From Craterostigma plantagineum (Eukaryota; Streptophyta; Magnoliopsida; Lamiales; Linderniaceae): 64,000 nt of DNA. Positions 21,992 through 33,404 of the stretch are shown here, piece after piece. Each line of letters opens with the position of its first letter. Position 1 is the first letter of the stretch. The stretch spans positions 1 to 64,000 of the forward strand of contig JAPQWV010000491.1 of NCBI GenBank assembly GCA_027422505.1. The letters are read 5' to 3'. The position numbers and the translations under genes are program-made. Below the pieces are notes generated by a model. The model saw nothing but the letters and a program-made list of their open reading frames with translations. It was not told the origin of the DNA and ran no database searches.

Positions 21992-24454
21992 ACACTAAGT
22001 TCCTGAAGCAGAAAGCCAAAGTCAAGTGGTTGGAAAAGGGAGACCAAAACTCTTCCTATTTCCATGTGGTGCTTAAGGTCAGAACTTACAGGAACAGAGT
22101 ATCCTCCATACGGGACCAGGAAGGAGGCACTATAGAGGACCAGATGGGTATACAAAAGCACTTTGTTAATTACTACAAGGAGTTGCTTGGAAAACAGAAA
22201 GCTAATAGTAGGCTGAAGCTGGATCAGAGAGTAGCGACTGTTGGCTATACTCTCAGCCTGACAGATCAACTATCTCTCCTCAAGCCCTACAGCAGAAAGG
22301 AAATACAAACAGTGATGAAATCTATTCATGAGGATGTATCCCCCGGGCCGGATGGTTATAACAGTGGCTTTTTTACTCATGCCTGGAGTGTGGTGGGTGA
22401 ACACACAACAGATGCTATTCTGGAATTCTTCCACACAGGCAAGCTCTACCCCCGAATAAATAATACTGTGATGTGCCTCATCCCTAAAACAGCAAGCCCG
22501 AACTCAGCTGCAGACTATAGACCAATTGCATGTTGCAACACGGTATATAAGTGTATATCGAAGCTGTTATGTGCCAGGCTGAAACCTCTGCTGCCCAAAA
22601 TCATCCAAGCCAACCAGAATGCCTTTGTGGCAGGAAGATCTATAGTGCATAATATACTTCTATGCCAAGATCTACTTAGGTTGTATAACAGGAAGAACAC
22701 CTCGGCTAGGGTCCTCATGAAGGTTGACATCAAGAAAGCATATGATTCATTAGATTGGGAATTCTTACAAGAATGGCTTTGCTTGCTGAAGTTTCCCATG
22801 AAATATGTCTTATGGATAATGGAATGTGTGAAGACTGTGTCCTACAGCATTGCCATTAATGGGAGCTTGGCTGAAAGCTTCTCAGCTGCCAAGGGGATTA
22901 GACAAGGGGACCCCATCTCCCCTCTATTGTTTGTGATAGCTATGGAGTATTTCTCGAGAAAATTACAACTAGCCACTGCTGACCCACGGTTCAGGTTCCA
23001 TCCTCACTGCAAACAAGTAAATCTTGTGAATCTCTGTTTCGCCGATGACTTGATGATCTTCTACAAAGGTAAATCGGAAACAGTCAAGGTGATCAAGGAG
23101 GAACTAGACCATTTGAAGGAGGTTTCTGGTCTTGAAGCCAACAAACAGAAATCTAGCATCTATGTTGCTGGTGTTCCGCAGGCCACTGAGAGCAGATTCA
23201 GGACATTACTGGATTTCAGATAGGAAATTATCCCATGAGGTATTTAGGTGTTCCTATATCCCCAACCAAATGGACAAGGAACTCGTGTCAAACACTGGTG
23301 CAGAAGATCACCTCCAGAATACATTGCTGGTCGACCCGCAACCTATCTTATGCTGGGCGAATATGCCTCATTAACTCAGGTCTCCTAGCCATCCATGGGT
23401 ACTGGGGATCTATCTTTATGCTTCCTGCTGCAGTCACTAAGGAAATTGATAGAATATGTAAGGAATTTTTGTGGGGGAAAACGGAGAGAGGCCCAGCTGT
23501 GCCCCTTGTCAATTGGGATCAGGTATGTTCCTCAAAGACTAAGGGAGGGCTAGGTCTGCGGGACTGTGTGACTTGGAACCAAGCTCTAGCTGGCAAACAC
23601 ATCTGGGATATCACCTTGGATGCTGATTCACTTTGGATCAAATGGATCAACGTGGTGTACTTGAAAGGAGTGTGTTTTTGGGATTTCAAGCCTGCGGCAG
23701 ACTCTAGCTGGCACTGGAAGAAGCTGCACAGGCTTAAAGAGAAATTTCGGGCAGGTTATGTGGGAAGAAAATGGATTCCTTCTGGAAATGGCACATACTC
23801 TGTTAGCTCGGGTTATACTTGGCTCAAAGGAGACAGACCTACTTTCCAGCTTAGCAAAGCTGTTTGGAATAGGATTAATTTACCTAAGCATTCAATTTTC
23901 TTGTGGTTAATGCTGCAGAAACGTCTACTAACCCTAGACAGACTCGACAATTGGGGGATGGTGCTTGAGAACAAAAACTGTAAAATGTGTGGATCAGTAC
24001 AGGAATCAGTGGGCCACTTGTTCTTGGAATGCCCATTCAGTAAAGGGGTGGTCAAGAGAGTTACAGAATGGATGAATGGCCAGGTGCCCTTTCTGACTTT
24101 CGACGAAGTGGCAAACTGGCTAAGGTGTATGGGGGGCAAAAAGAAGATGTCTACGCGCATAAGTATTGCTTGTTATGCCTCAATGGCCTATCAGCTTTGG
24201 AGGGAGAGGAACCGGCGAATGCATGGTATGGGGGAGCGATCTGAGGATCAGGTATTCCAGATCATCACGCAAGAGATGAAATGGAGAATAAGAGCACTGG
24301 GCCACATGAAGAATGCGACTGGAGTAGACTTGATTTCCCGAATTAGTTTGTATCCATTTCAATAAGTGATGTGCGTGCGCAGTATGTCTGTTTAAGTGGA
24401 CAATGTAATTAAGGTGCAAGTGGTAAATGAATTAGATCATTCTACCAAAAAAAA
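21992..24454 (+). mobile_element. 5'-truncated L1-type LINE with poly(A) tail and TSD
   Basis: Non-LTR retrotransposon inserted in the Gypsy 5' LTR. The target-site duplication AAAAGTGGGGTG is at 21980-21991 and 24455-24466. The 3' end is an A run (about 24447-24458), and the 5' end lies inside ORF2, the normal outcome of target-primed reverse transcription. Endonuclease and ORF1 are absent. Only one frame-breaking change was found in ORF2, so it is probably young. Confidence 0.92.
21994..24365 (+). pseudogene. LINE ORF2: reverse transcriptase plus zf-RVT region, one frameshift
   Basis: Begins in the region just before the RT domain (KWLEKGDQNSSYFH). It has the fingers/palm blocks S-P-G-P-D-G, C-N-T-V-Y-K, G-I-R-Q-G-D-P-I-S-P and the active site C-F-A-D-D (FADD at 23038-23049). 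A second frame from about 23210 continues G-N-Y-P-M-R-Y-L-G-V-P, the L1 thumb, and ends with the zf-RVT module (C..C....V-G-H-L-F-L-E-C) and a stop at 24365. The two frames join at L-L-(G)-F-Q; a single G deletion near 23208-23212 explains the shift. RT would copy its own RNA at a nicked target. No endonuclease domain because of the 5' truncation. Confidence 0.9.
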
Positions 24455-24471
24455 AAAAGTGGGGTGCGACA

Positions 24472-27172
24472 GTGTGGTATCAGAGCTTAGGTTATAGGTT
24501 CTGAAGACAGTCCATGTACGGCCGCTCAAAAGTTTGGAGGAGTCAGTCTTGCCTGTAAGTTTTATGTTTGAACTTAAAAATCAAGTCAGCTAACTCAAGG
24601 ACTTGGTCTACAAGCTCATCAATGAGCAAAGTTCATTCGAACCCCGTAGATTCCCATCTGTGAAGATCCTAGGAAAAGAACCCCAAAATATAGCCTTCCA
24701 ACGGCTATGAATATTGTTAACCCTACTAGGAAAGAGGCCTGAATTTCCCAAAATCAGAAAGGAAAGCGAAAGATGGAAGATAGGCCACAGTCAGAAATTA
24801 GTAAAAAGCCTTTACTTTTCAGGACTCCACATACCACACAGATAATTCGTCAAGGGCCCCAAAATTTGCGAACAAAGCCAAATCAAATAAAAATACTTTT
24901 CATGCTCATATCCTGAACTATAGGCCTCAATGTGAACAATGCGGACGACGTCATTTAGGTATATGCTACTCGCAGAACGCCCGCTGTTTTAAGTGTGGCG
25001 AGCTTGGACACTTCGCCAAAATTTGTGGGATAAATGCGCCACCGTCGGAACCAGACCAAACACTGGATCAGCCCTCCCTAGTTCCTCCACGGATGTCCAG
25101 TGTAAACCTAGAGGAAACGGAAATTTCTTCCATGAAAATGACGGGTATGTTAGTAATTTATAATGTACCTGTTATCCACTGGTAGAATTTTAGGAAATTG
25201 AGTCACACATTTAAATGTGTTGCCAATGTTGCATACTGAAGATGAAAATACCTTCTAACCTCCCGCATATAGTAATATATTAATCTTTCATATAAAGGTT
25301 CAACACGAAATAATACATTGTTGGAAAAATACTCTGCTATTATTTAAAATAGTAGCTTGAGTGTCGATCTGAACCATACTTGAAGGATAGGCTTTCAAAA
25401 TATGAAGTCTCATCTGATTCTCCTAGGAAAGATCATAAGTCTCAGTTACCCGAAAGGGAAAATATCCATCTTACGAGTAAGACTAGCCAAAGCAGACTTT
25501 CTAAACATTTGAGCTAAAAAAAAGAAAAAAACAGTCGGGAGCACAAATTTGTTTTCGCTGGACTTAGTCCAAATATCAGGACAACCCTCACGGGTTCCTA
25601 GCCAAATGTTCAATTTGAATTTTGTGAAAACAGAAGTCCTTCCTACGGGGATAACGAGTACGTTAACTATTTATAACGTACTTGTCCCTATGATTCTTGA
25701 GCCGTGTAATTTTATTCTCACACGTCAATGGGCGAAGTTAGAAAAGATATTCCTCGCCTATCCTAGTATAACAACTTAGAAACCTACCCACGCAGACGTC
25801 CAACATGATTCGCGCGTAGCAGATGAATATTGGTCTGAAATCATAGTTTTAATATATATGCTCTAAAAAATATGAAACCATATTCGACTTCTGTAGGGAG
25901 GAGTGATCAACCCTAATTACCCAGGAGATGAGTATTCATCTTTTGGGTAAGACAAGATTAAATAAAATTCCTGCTCTAAATACTTAAAATTTTTTAAGAT
26001 GAGTTATAAATCTTTTCCTGCATATGAACTGATGACAAGGGAATTACCTCAGTTAGAATCGTCAAAATTGTCAGTAATTAATAGTCATGTGGATATGCAT
26101 ATTCCGATGATCTCACGAGATTTCCCTCCGACCAAATCATGGTCGAAGACATATTCTCTTTTCATTAAATATTATTTCTTTCGTTGAAGTATAATGATGA
26201 AGTTCCGCTCTATTTCTTTCAGCCGATGATTCGAACCCCTATTGCGCCCAAGTAGACTTTGTTATATTTGTTTCTCTGTTCGTGTTATCAGCTGTACATA
26301 TTCAAAGTTCGATATTCGATTTGCGCAGCATAAGCATAATGGTATAATATAGGTGCTTCATAATTCTGCTTAGTATAATTTCATAACCGTTTTTCCGAGT
26401 TCTACCCCAAAGTAACACAATTGCGATTGAAGCGGATGAGTGCCTATTGAAAATCTATTATCCAAGCTCGAGTTGATTAGAAAAATTCCGCATTGACTTT
26501 TACGATCTTGGCTTTGAAACATATTTCCTATTTGAATTTCAGCCGATGAATGAGTACTATGTTCCGAGACTCTAGAGATGGAGGATAATTGTCGTAGTTT
26601 TTTTTAAAGTTTATTATTAGACAGAATGAACTATAGTCGGTCGTTGATAGACTTTCCCTTGCACAAATTGAGAGCTCGAAGAGAGTGAAAAAAAAAAGAA
26701 AGAAGATTGGGGTTGAGAATGTTAGGATATCAATTCAGCCTCTACGAATCAAGTTGAGTTATAGGTGTTTTCATGAGAAATGATAATACCTAACGAGCTT
26801 TACAGCTCCTCTGCCTCATTAATGCTGTAGACATTTCTTACTTATGAGTTCACTACTGTACTGGAGAGAACCATATTATTTTCTTTCTCGAGAAGCAATA
26901 AGGGCCGACGAAACTGTACGTAGATATTTCCATGCCGAATAAGCTGATAAATCTGATCGCCTATGATTTTCTATATCCATCATTCGATCTCCGTCCTAGA
27001 ACCGCTGGGATTCGTTAACAAATCCTAATCGGCCAGAAGTTTTGGGATACTTTTCAGGGACAATTGGATGATTTTCAAGTCGCCCAACTGAAAGCGAATT
27101 TATTTTCTAATTGCTATCCCGACTCATTCCAGTTGGCGTGATTTCGGGGGCGAAATCCTTTTAAGGGGGGAA
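24472..27172 (+). pseudogene. Gypsy internal region: gag zinc knuckles and decayed protease region
   Basis: 24920-25030 encodes a double zinc-binding motif: CEQCGRRHLGICYSQNARC overlapping C-F-K-C-G-E-L-G-H-F-A-K-I-C, typical of Tekay/Del-type gag. 25080-25190 and 25549-25779 look like two diverged copies of one protease-proximal segment (T-G-M-L-V-I-Y-N-V-P-V and T-S-T-L-T-I-Y-N-V-L-V-P), implying an internal duplication. Stops abound. From 25780 to 27140 I see no recognisable pol motif, then the purine tract. Confidence 0.65.
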
Positions 27173-28237
27173 TGTAATACCCGCAAATTTAATACGAGGA
27201 TAGAATGTAATTAATCTGGTAAATATTTGAATTAATTGAAACTAAAGTGAGAGCGAAAGTATAAGATATATCAGTTTCGAATTATTTTCGAAACTTAATC
27301 AAATAATTGTCCGAAAATAATAAGTAATAGATGGACCAAAACTTTGGGCTATTTATTGACTTACTTAAAATAAGGCTCAATCATAAATACAATATAATAA
27401 ATTACTTAAGCCTTGGGAAAATAAAATAGAAACAATTAAAACAAACACTAGCTTAGTTCCAAGCGAATTCACGTAAGCTACTGACCATGTTATCCCCACA
27501 CCCAAGACTAATATAATATATCACTTGTTTAATCAATGTTCATGTAAACAGTCCTAAGCTTGTTCTATTCTCAATGCTTTCGAAGCTTTAAGACCTATTC
27601 AACCTACCTCGAAAATTATTGGCTGATAATTTTACTTTGCATGAGAGGAAAATTCGAAACTAATTATTTAAGGGGAAAGTCGAAAGGTTCAAAAGTGATG
27701 ACTTTTGAAATTGTGATGAAGTTCGAAACAGCTCAAGGAGAATTTCGAAACTCTTTGAGCAATAGTTTAGAAATTTCTAACAAGTGGTTTCAAAATCCTT
27801 AACCCGCACTTAATAAATATTAAGAAATGACAACACAAGGCTTAAGAGTAAATAGTTGGTAAGTGTCCCTATCACTTAGAAACTCACACGTTACTTAAAG
27901 GGATGAGTACAAAGTTTTGACACCTAATTAAAGTTACTGGATTGCTATTCACCGCCCCCTATTTCCTATTCACCGCCCCCACTGAAAAAAAGACTATTTT
28001 GCCCTTTCTAATTTAAATTTCTTTTTAAAGTCATTTTCCTTACAACTAATCTGATATCGCAATCAGACATCCAAATCACATTCAAACATAACAAAAAATT
28101 AAAATATTTCAATGAATCGTCTATTTTCGAAATTGAAAGGTCAAAAGAAAGTGTCTACTGTCACGGATGGTAAGCAAATTCTCGTAAATTCCGTTCGTAT
28201 ATACGTGAATTCTCGAACTTACATTGGATTGTATCGG

Positions 28238-28500
28238 AAAATTCGGTCCGACCGAACAATAATTTCGGTCGGCATAAGAGGTGACCGAACAACAATTTCG
28301 GTCACCTCTTGGGCCGACCGAAATTTCATTTCGGTCCGCCCGAGAGGTGACCGAAATTGTTGTTCGGTCACCTCTGATGCCGACCGAAATTATTGTTCGA
28401 TCGGACCGAATCCCGACCGAAATCGGATTTCGGTTATCCTAGATCTAACCGAAATCGCGTTTCGGTCGCCTCTTAGGGTAGCCGAAATCTGATTTCGGCC
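28238..28500. repeat. Left palindrome array of the MULE
   Basis: About eight consecutive short palindromes of the form GACCGAA-(6 to 8 nt)-TTCGGTC, spaced 5-15 bp apart. Some extend into longer stems, e.g. AGAGGTGACCGAA..TTCGGTCACCTCT. The frame at 28112-28492 (repeated DR..ISV) is a translation of this array. Confidence 0.85.
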
Positions 28501-28534
28501 CTTTTTTTTAATTTTTTTTCCAGACTCGGAGATT

Positions 28535-28745
28535 GTCCCGGAGGATTCCACGGGTGACGGGATAAACTACAGTGAGCATTTCCGCGAAGGAGGACGATTT
28601 TCGACCGACGTGGAAGCCATTAACTGGGCGAAGGGCGTCGCTATTGGTCTTGGTTTCGAGTTGATAATTTCGTCGCACAAGAAATGTGGAACAAAAAAAT
28701 TGATTAGATGTTCTCGCGGAGAACGTTATAGAGGCAAGGAGGATG
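28535..28745 (+). pseudogene. MULE transposase N-terminal (FAR1-like) domain remnant
   Basis: An open stretch from 28610 encodes EAINWAKGVAIGLGFELIIS then K-K-C-G-T-K-K-L-I-R-C-S-R-G-E-R-Y-R-G. It matches the pattern of the FAR1-type WRKY-GCM1 zinc domain at the start of plant MULE transposases (..W....G..V.I..S.....R..L.C.RGG.YR). The MULE transposase domain and SWIM finger are gone. Confidence 0.5.
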
Positions 28746-29002
28746 AATTGGAGATGATGTCCAAGTCTAACAAGTGCAGGTGTCCTCCTCTACGTTCGGA
28801 TCGTATTCCGCATACACGGAATGCGAATCACCCGCTCGCTGCCGCCTCGCCTCCTCCCGTTCCCTACGAACGGAAGCATCAATGCCGCGCGCCCTTGTAT
28901 GACGCTCTCCAGATCCCTCCAACGAGGGGGATCTGCTGCTCCCTCCGAGCAGGGACTTCCCACCCAGCGCCTGCAATTAGATAATTTTTTTTAAAAAAAA
29001 AA

Positions 29003-29250
29003 TTGGACCGAAATCAAATTTCGGTTGGTCCATGACCTGACCGAAAATCTACTTCGGTCAAATAATGGCCGACCAAAATCGGATTTCGATCGGCGAGTTT
29101 CCGACCGAAATCGGATTTCGCTCGGTACCAGCACGACCGAACAATTATTTCGGTCGGCCAACTCCCGACCGAAACATAATTTCGGTCGTCCAGTGTATTT
29201 CGGTCACGACCCCGGCCGACCGAAATCTGATTTCGGTCGTGCCGTTTTTC
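29003..29250. repeat. Right palindrome array of the MULE
   Basis: About seven or eight palindromes of the same family (GACCGAAATC.GATTTCGGTC), mirroring the left array across the transposase remnant. Frames at 29025-29444 and 29065-29316 are repeat translations. Confidence 0.85.
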
Positions 29251-31945
29251 GCCCGAGTTCGCGTCCGATCAACCGTTTTCCGGCCTATTTCGACCCGTTT
29301 TCGACAATCTATCTGAATACGAATGAATTTTACGACAATTTTCTTACCAATCGTGAGAGCACCCCCTTTCCCTTTCCCTTTCCTTTTCCTCGTTCCATTG
29401 CGATTTGCAAATTTCTCTGTTTTTTGTTTGATTTGGATGTGTGATTTGAAAAGTGTTGCGTAGTAAAGGACTTTAAATAGGAATTCTTACTTTTTATTAT
29501 ATTTTAGCTTTTTAAATTATTTAAATAACATAAGGGCAAAATAGTCTTTTTTCAATCCTTTAGGGAGCGGTAAAAAGTAAAAAGGGGCGGTAAATAGTAA
29601 CTCCCTTAAAGTTAAGATACAAAGCAACATATAATTAAACTAACAACAATAATTCAGCTGGATAACTACGTGAGAATTATCTTGATAAAGCTCTTATGCG
29701 AGTTATGTTAGAAAGAGGTAGAAAGGGAAGGGAGAAAACTCAGAATGATCGTTACGACTTAGCTTGGAAAGGGTATGATCCTTGACTATGATTTTTAAGT
29801 TCTTAAGTTTTGATTAAGTGTGTCTAGGTTTTAGCAAGCACGAAATTATTAGATTCATGTTCAATAGAGGTTTTAATTTTTGAAAGCTTTGAAAAACGTT
29901 ATGAAGTTCTTACGAGATCTATTATGTTCTTGAGAAAAGTGATCTCGATCAAGCTTAAGAGATGTTCTAATGAAAACAGGAGTTGTATATTTTCGAAATA
30001 TTTAGTTTCGAACACGATGGGTTTTCTTTTGGAATAAAAGTTTGTTTTCTTAGTTAAGTTTAAAGAGATTTTTGAAAGGTTCTAGTTACGATTTTTGAGT
30101 TGATATGAAGCCTTAAGAGTTTAATGAGTTTTGGGTGATATTTGTTGTTCTTTAGGGGTTTGAGGATTTTGGAATGATCTTATACTTTACGGATGATTTG
30201 AAGAAGATTACGGTGATATGAGTTTAGGTGATTTACATGATCGATTTTAAATTATGTCGATTTTAAATTATGTCCACGTAAGTATAGATTTTCAAATGTT
30301 TGGAGTTGATTAGGGTTTGAATATTTTCGGATGCCTTACTGTTTTTTTTAAAAGATTTTCGAAATATTATAGGATAAATTCTCGGATCGTTTTTGGGTTT
30401 ATGATGATTTTCGAAATGTTAAAGTTATGATTTTCGAAAGGTTGTTTCTCGAAATAAGTTTTCGTATGATAGAAAAGTTTTTCGCAAGTTTCGCAAGCTT
30501 GAGATGTATTTTGAAACCAAGTGATTTTCGAAAGAATTTTCGAAAGAATTTTCGAACTGGCCACTCGAATTGTTTCGAAATATGTTTCGAAAATTATTTT
30601 CGAAACTAACTGAATTTCGCAATTATCTAATTTTCGAAAGACAATTTTGAAGTAAGTCCCATTCCGAAACTTAGTTAAATATGATAGGTAATTTCGATAC
30701 TTAAGCAAATTTCGAATATTATATATTTTCGAAGAGTTTCAAAACTTTCATATTTTTCATATGATATTTTTACATGAGTCTTTCAGCATTTAGGTAGTTT
30801 GTATATTTTTAATAGTTATCTAATTTAACTAGTACACTGATTGTCTGGTCTTTTCGTAATTAAGGTCCGATAATATAGGAGGTTCACGAGACGGTTAGGC
30901 AAATAAATCTCGGACGACAGGTAAGTGGGAATTTCACCTACAACACATAAATTGTGATTTATGTGCGTATTTTACGGATTATGTGCTTCAATGAGATTAT
31001 GTGAATTGAATTATTTGTTTTATACGATGGCATGGTAGGTATTTGTTGCATTATACATGAAACATATTGCATGTGCACGCACGAATTATGTTGGGTATTT
31101 GGAGAGAGGAGCGTGCATTGTATTACTCGCTTAACAGCGAAGTATGTGGTCAGTATTGGTATTAGATGAAGACTCACGAATGAGTCATAGCTACTTCTAC
31201 AAAGGCATCATGACGGGATATAAACCGTCGAATGTATGTACCGAAATTATTTAGGTGCTGGGAAGGCACATGGTATTAACCAGCGTGCCAGGAAAAACGA
31301 TTGTATGTATCTAAATTATTTAGATGCTGGGAAGGCACATGGTAATAACGATCGTGATAGAGGGGCGACCTGGTAAATGGTAAAACTAGAAATAAATTAT
31401 AGTTTTATCTTAATCAGAGTGGGTCACTATCGTATTTTATCCGTATAGGATTTGAGCTCATGATATGATGGTGTGCGTAGTAAGTAGCTAAGGGCCCTAA
31501 GAGAAATAGAAAGAGATAAGAATGAGATGAGAGAACGATTATTAGTAAGCATTGGCGCGGATGCCTTTGCTAGTTTGACACGTGCATGTCATGCATATTT
31601 CCACTTACTGAGCTTTATAGCTCATCCCATGTTTTATGTGTTGTAGGTACGTTTGAGTCTGACGTTGAGAAACGTCACGACTAAAGCAGGCTGACGGCGG
31701 TACTCCACATTCTTTTGAGGGCGATGTTGTACATGGATGAAGACTTGTGGAGAGGTCTTAAGAAGTATTAAAATATTTCAACGTGTGAGATTTAAGTCGT
31801 TGTAAGATAACACGTGTACGAAATAAACGCGTGTGTTTGTATAATATTGAATTATTAAATAAACGGATTTTTGTAGTTTGGGTCTTCCGCAGCTTACGTT
31901 GCGAAAAATTCGCCAAACTAGTTATAGGAAAAATGGGGTGTGACA

Positions 31946-33300
31946 GACTTCGACGCCGCTTCTCCAGCAGGACTTTCCTTCTCACCATCATCTGCATTTC
32001 TGCCACGCACGCACGACTTTCGAGAACCCATCAAAGTCGTAGTATTTTGTACTACATTTCCATCCAGATGATACAAACCTCCAAGCTCTTCTCCTTTCAG
32101 TAGGACCTTTCCGTCACGTGTGATTTTACAGACTCTCCCTGCTATGAAACTCCCATAGCCTTTGGAGTCTAGCTGGCTCAAATATATTAAATTTTTCCGT
32201 AACTTTGGAACAAAGATCACACCACCCAAAGCCCGCATCGCTCCATCAGTCATTTTGAGCTTCACAGTTTCAACACCATGAACCACATGATGATATCCAT
32301 CAGCCATGGAAACCGAACCTCTTCTTATCTTCTGGAACGTATCAAAATATTTTTTTTTCGGAGCAAATATGGTACTTCGACCCCGAATCAAATATCCATT
32401 CATCTTGAAAAAAAGCGCTATCATTGTAGACTGTGAGAACGTCTACAACATCATCTGTATCATGTGTTATCATGGTTGTGGAATTTTTCTCGCCGTACTT
32501 GTCCTTCTTGCTCCAAGTTGGGCAGTTTCTTTTGACATGTCCCGGCTCACCACACTTGTAGCACACCCCACCCTTCCCGCCATCATTCAATTTGGACCTG
32601 CTGCTACCTCCAAATTCCCCTGCGTGAAACCTTCCTCTCTGATTCTCCCCGTGTATAGCCAACGTCGAATTTTGGCTATCCCCATAATTTGATCGTCTCC
32701 TCTTTTCATGCGCCAAAAGAGTTGATTGTACATCACCACTTCACTGTCTTCTTTCGGCATAAGATGGTTGTGACCAAATTATCATAAGAATCAGGAAGTG
32801 AGGTAAAAAATAAAATGGCCTTATCTTCTTTTCTAACTTTACATCAACTTTAAAAGTTGATCCACGAGTCCGTTGAACACGCTAATGTGAGCCATGAGAT
32901 TCTAACCTTCTTCCATCTTCAGTCGATACAACTCTCGCTTCAGATCTAACTTTGTGGCTAAGTTTTTCCCAAGATGCTCTCCAACTTCGCCCACAAGTCT
33001 GGTGCAGAATCCTTATTAACAACATTATTAATAATGTTATCCGCAATGTACAAACGGATTGTGCTAACACATCTTGACCCCAAATCCTCCTAGTCTTCTT
33101 TAGTCATTTCTCCGGCTTTGTCGTGTCCCCGTCCAAAGCATTAGCCAGGCATTGGTGAACGAGTATATCATTCACTCGTCTCTGACACAGAGTGAAACTC
33201 CCTGTACCATCAAATTGCCGCGCTTTGAAACTATATTTCATTGCCATTATCCTTGCAGAGACTCAACAGCTTGGTCCGACACTGGCTCCCCCGTAACGAA
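31946..33300 (-). pseudogene. Gag/protease/gag-pre-integrase of Copia A2
   Basis: Better preserved than in A1. 32342-32716 holds an intact zinc knuckle CYKCGEPGHVKRNCP and the protease active site W-I-F-D-S-G (catalytic DSG) followed by K-Y-H-I-C. 31918-32424 continues with V-K-L-K-M-T-D-G, P-K-L-R-K-N-L-I-Y-L-S-Q-L and G-L-Y-H-L-D-G, the gag-pre-integrase block, joined by a frameshift. N-terminal gag is fragmentary (32882-33070). Tork/Tnt1-like in style. Integrase and RT are missing at the same point as in A1. Confidence 0.75.
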
Positions 33301-33390
33301 CCTTCTTGATATCTTTTCTGATGTGGAAGATCAGACCAAGCTGCAGACCAAGCTGCAACCACAGAGCATACTCAGAATATCAATAGGCTT

Positions 33391-33402
33391 GCTTTGATAC
33401 CA
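33391..33402 (-). other. Primer-binding site of Copia A2
   Basis: The reverse complement reads TGGTATCAAAGC, one mismatch from the initiator tRNA-Met complement, two bases from the LTR. Confidence 0.8.
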
Positions 33403-33404
33403 CT

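Larger units (their letters stand above)
27937..29605. mobile_element. Non-autonomous Mutator-like element (MULE) with palindrome arrays
   Basis: 1,669 bp flanked by a perfect 9-bp TSD, TTAAAGTTA (27928-27936 and 29606-29614), the Mutator hallmark. Terminal inverted repeats of about 70 bp: left CTGGATTGCTATTCACCGCCCC, right (reverse complement) GGGAGTTACTATTTACCGCCCC, both reaching GACTATTTTGCCC. Inside are two arrays of 21-bp palindromes flanking a remnant of the transposase N-terminal FAR1-like domain. No transposase catalytic core is present, so it moves in trans. Confidence 0.9.
21803..31945 (+). mobile_element. Decayed Tekay/Del-type Gypsy element with nested LINE and MULE
   Basis: Order: 5' LTR remnant (21803-21991, continued by 24467-24471 after the nested LINE), primer-binding site (TGGTATCAGAGC, 24475-24486), a short decayed gag region, the CGAAATCCTTTTAAGGGGGG purine tract ending at 27170, and a 3' LTR 27173-31945. 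LTR ends TGTAATACCCG..GTGTGACA and the gag zinc knuckles fit chromovirus-type Gypsy. The internal part is only 2.7 kb with no recognisable integrase or reverse transcriptase, so it cannot transpose alone. The 5' LTR start is lost, so no TSD can be checked. Confidence 0.8.
27173..31945 (+). repeat. 3' LTR of the Gypsy element (about 3.1 kb without the MULE)
   Basis: Starts TGTAATACCCGC right after the purine tract and ends GGGGTGTGACA, matching the 5' LTR remnant. A MULE occupies 27937-29605. The LTR is rich in TTCGAA-containing octamers. A tandem repeat of about 70 bp, two units (TGGGAAGGCACATGGTA at 31260 and 31329), lies at about 31233-31370. It shares layout with the solo LTR at 40046-43042, e.g. 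ACAGGTAAGTGG..CCTACAACACATAAA. Confidence 0.85.

Noticed and set aside
22515..22799. Minus-strand frames over the LINE (also 23813-24160, 24180-24419)
   Set aside because: Antisense shadows of a clear RT/zf-RVT coding strand.
24475..24486. tRNA gene suggested by TGGTATCAGAGC-type sequences (also 8420, 33391, 39350, 52127, 55358)
   Set aside because: These are 12-13-nt primer-binding sites next to LTRs, complementary to tRNA-Met; no cloverleaf surrounds them.
28767..28976. Arginine-rich minus-strand frame in the MULE
   Set aside because: GC-rich stretch without motif; no evidence it is captured gene sequence.
28238..29250. CRISPR-like array (short palindromic repeats)
   Set aside because: Plant context, irregular spacing, no leader or cas genes; the units lie within a MULE with TIRs and TSD.
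28112..29444. Protein-like frames with repeated DR..ISV/DRN motifs
   Set aside because: They are translations of the palindrome arrays of the MULE on both strands; no domain and no start context.
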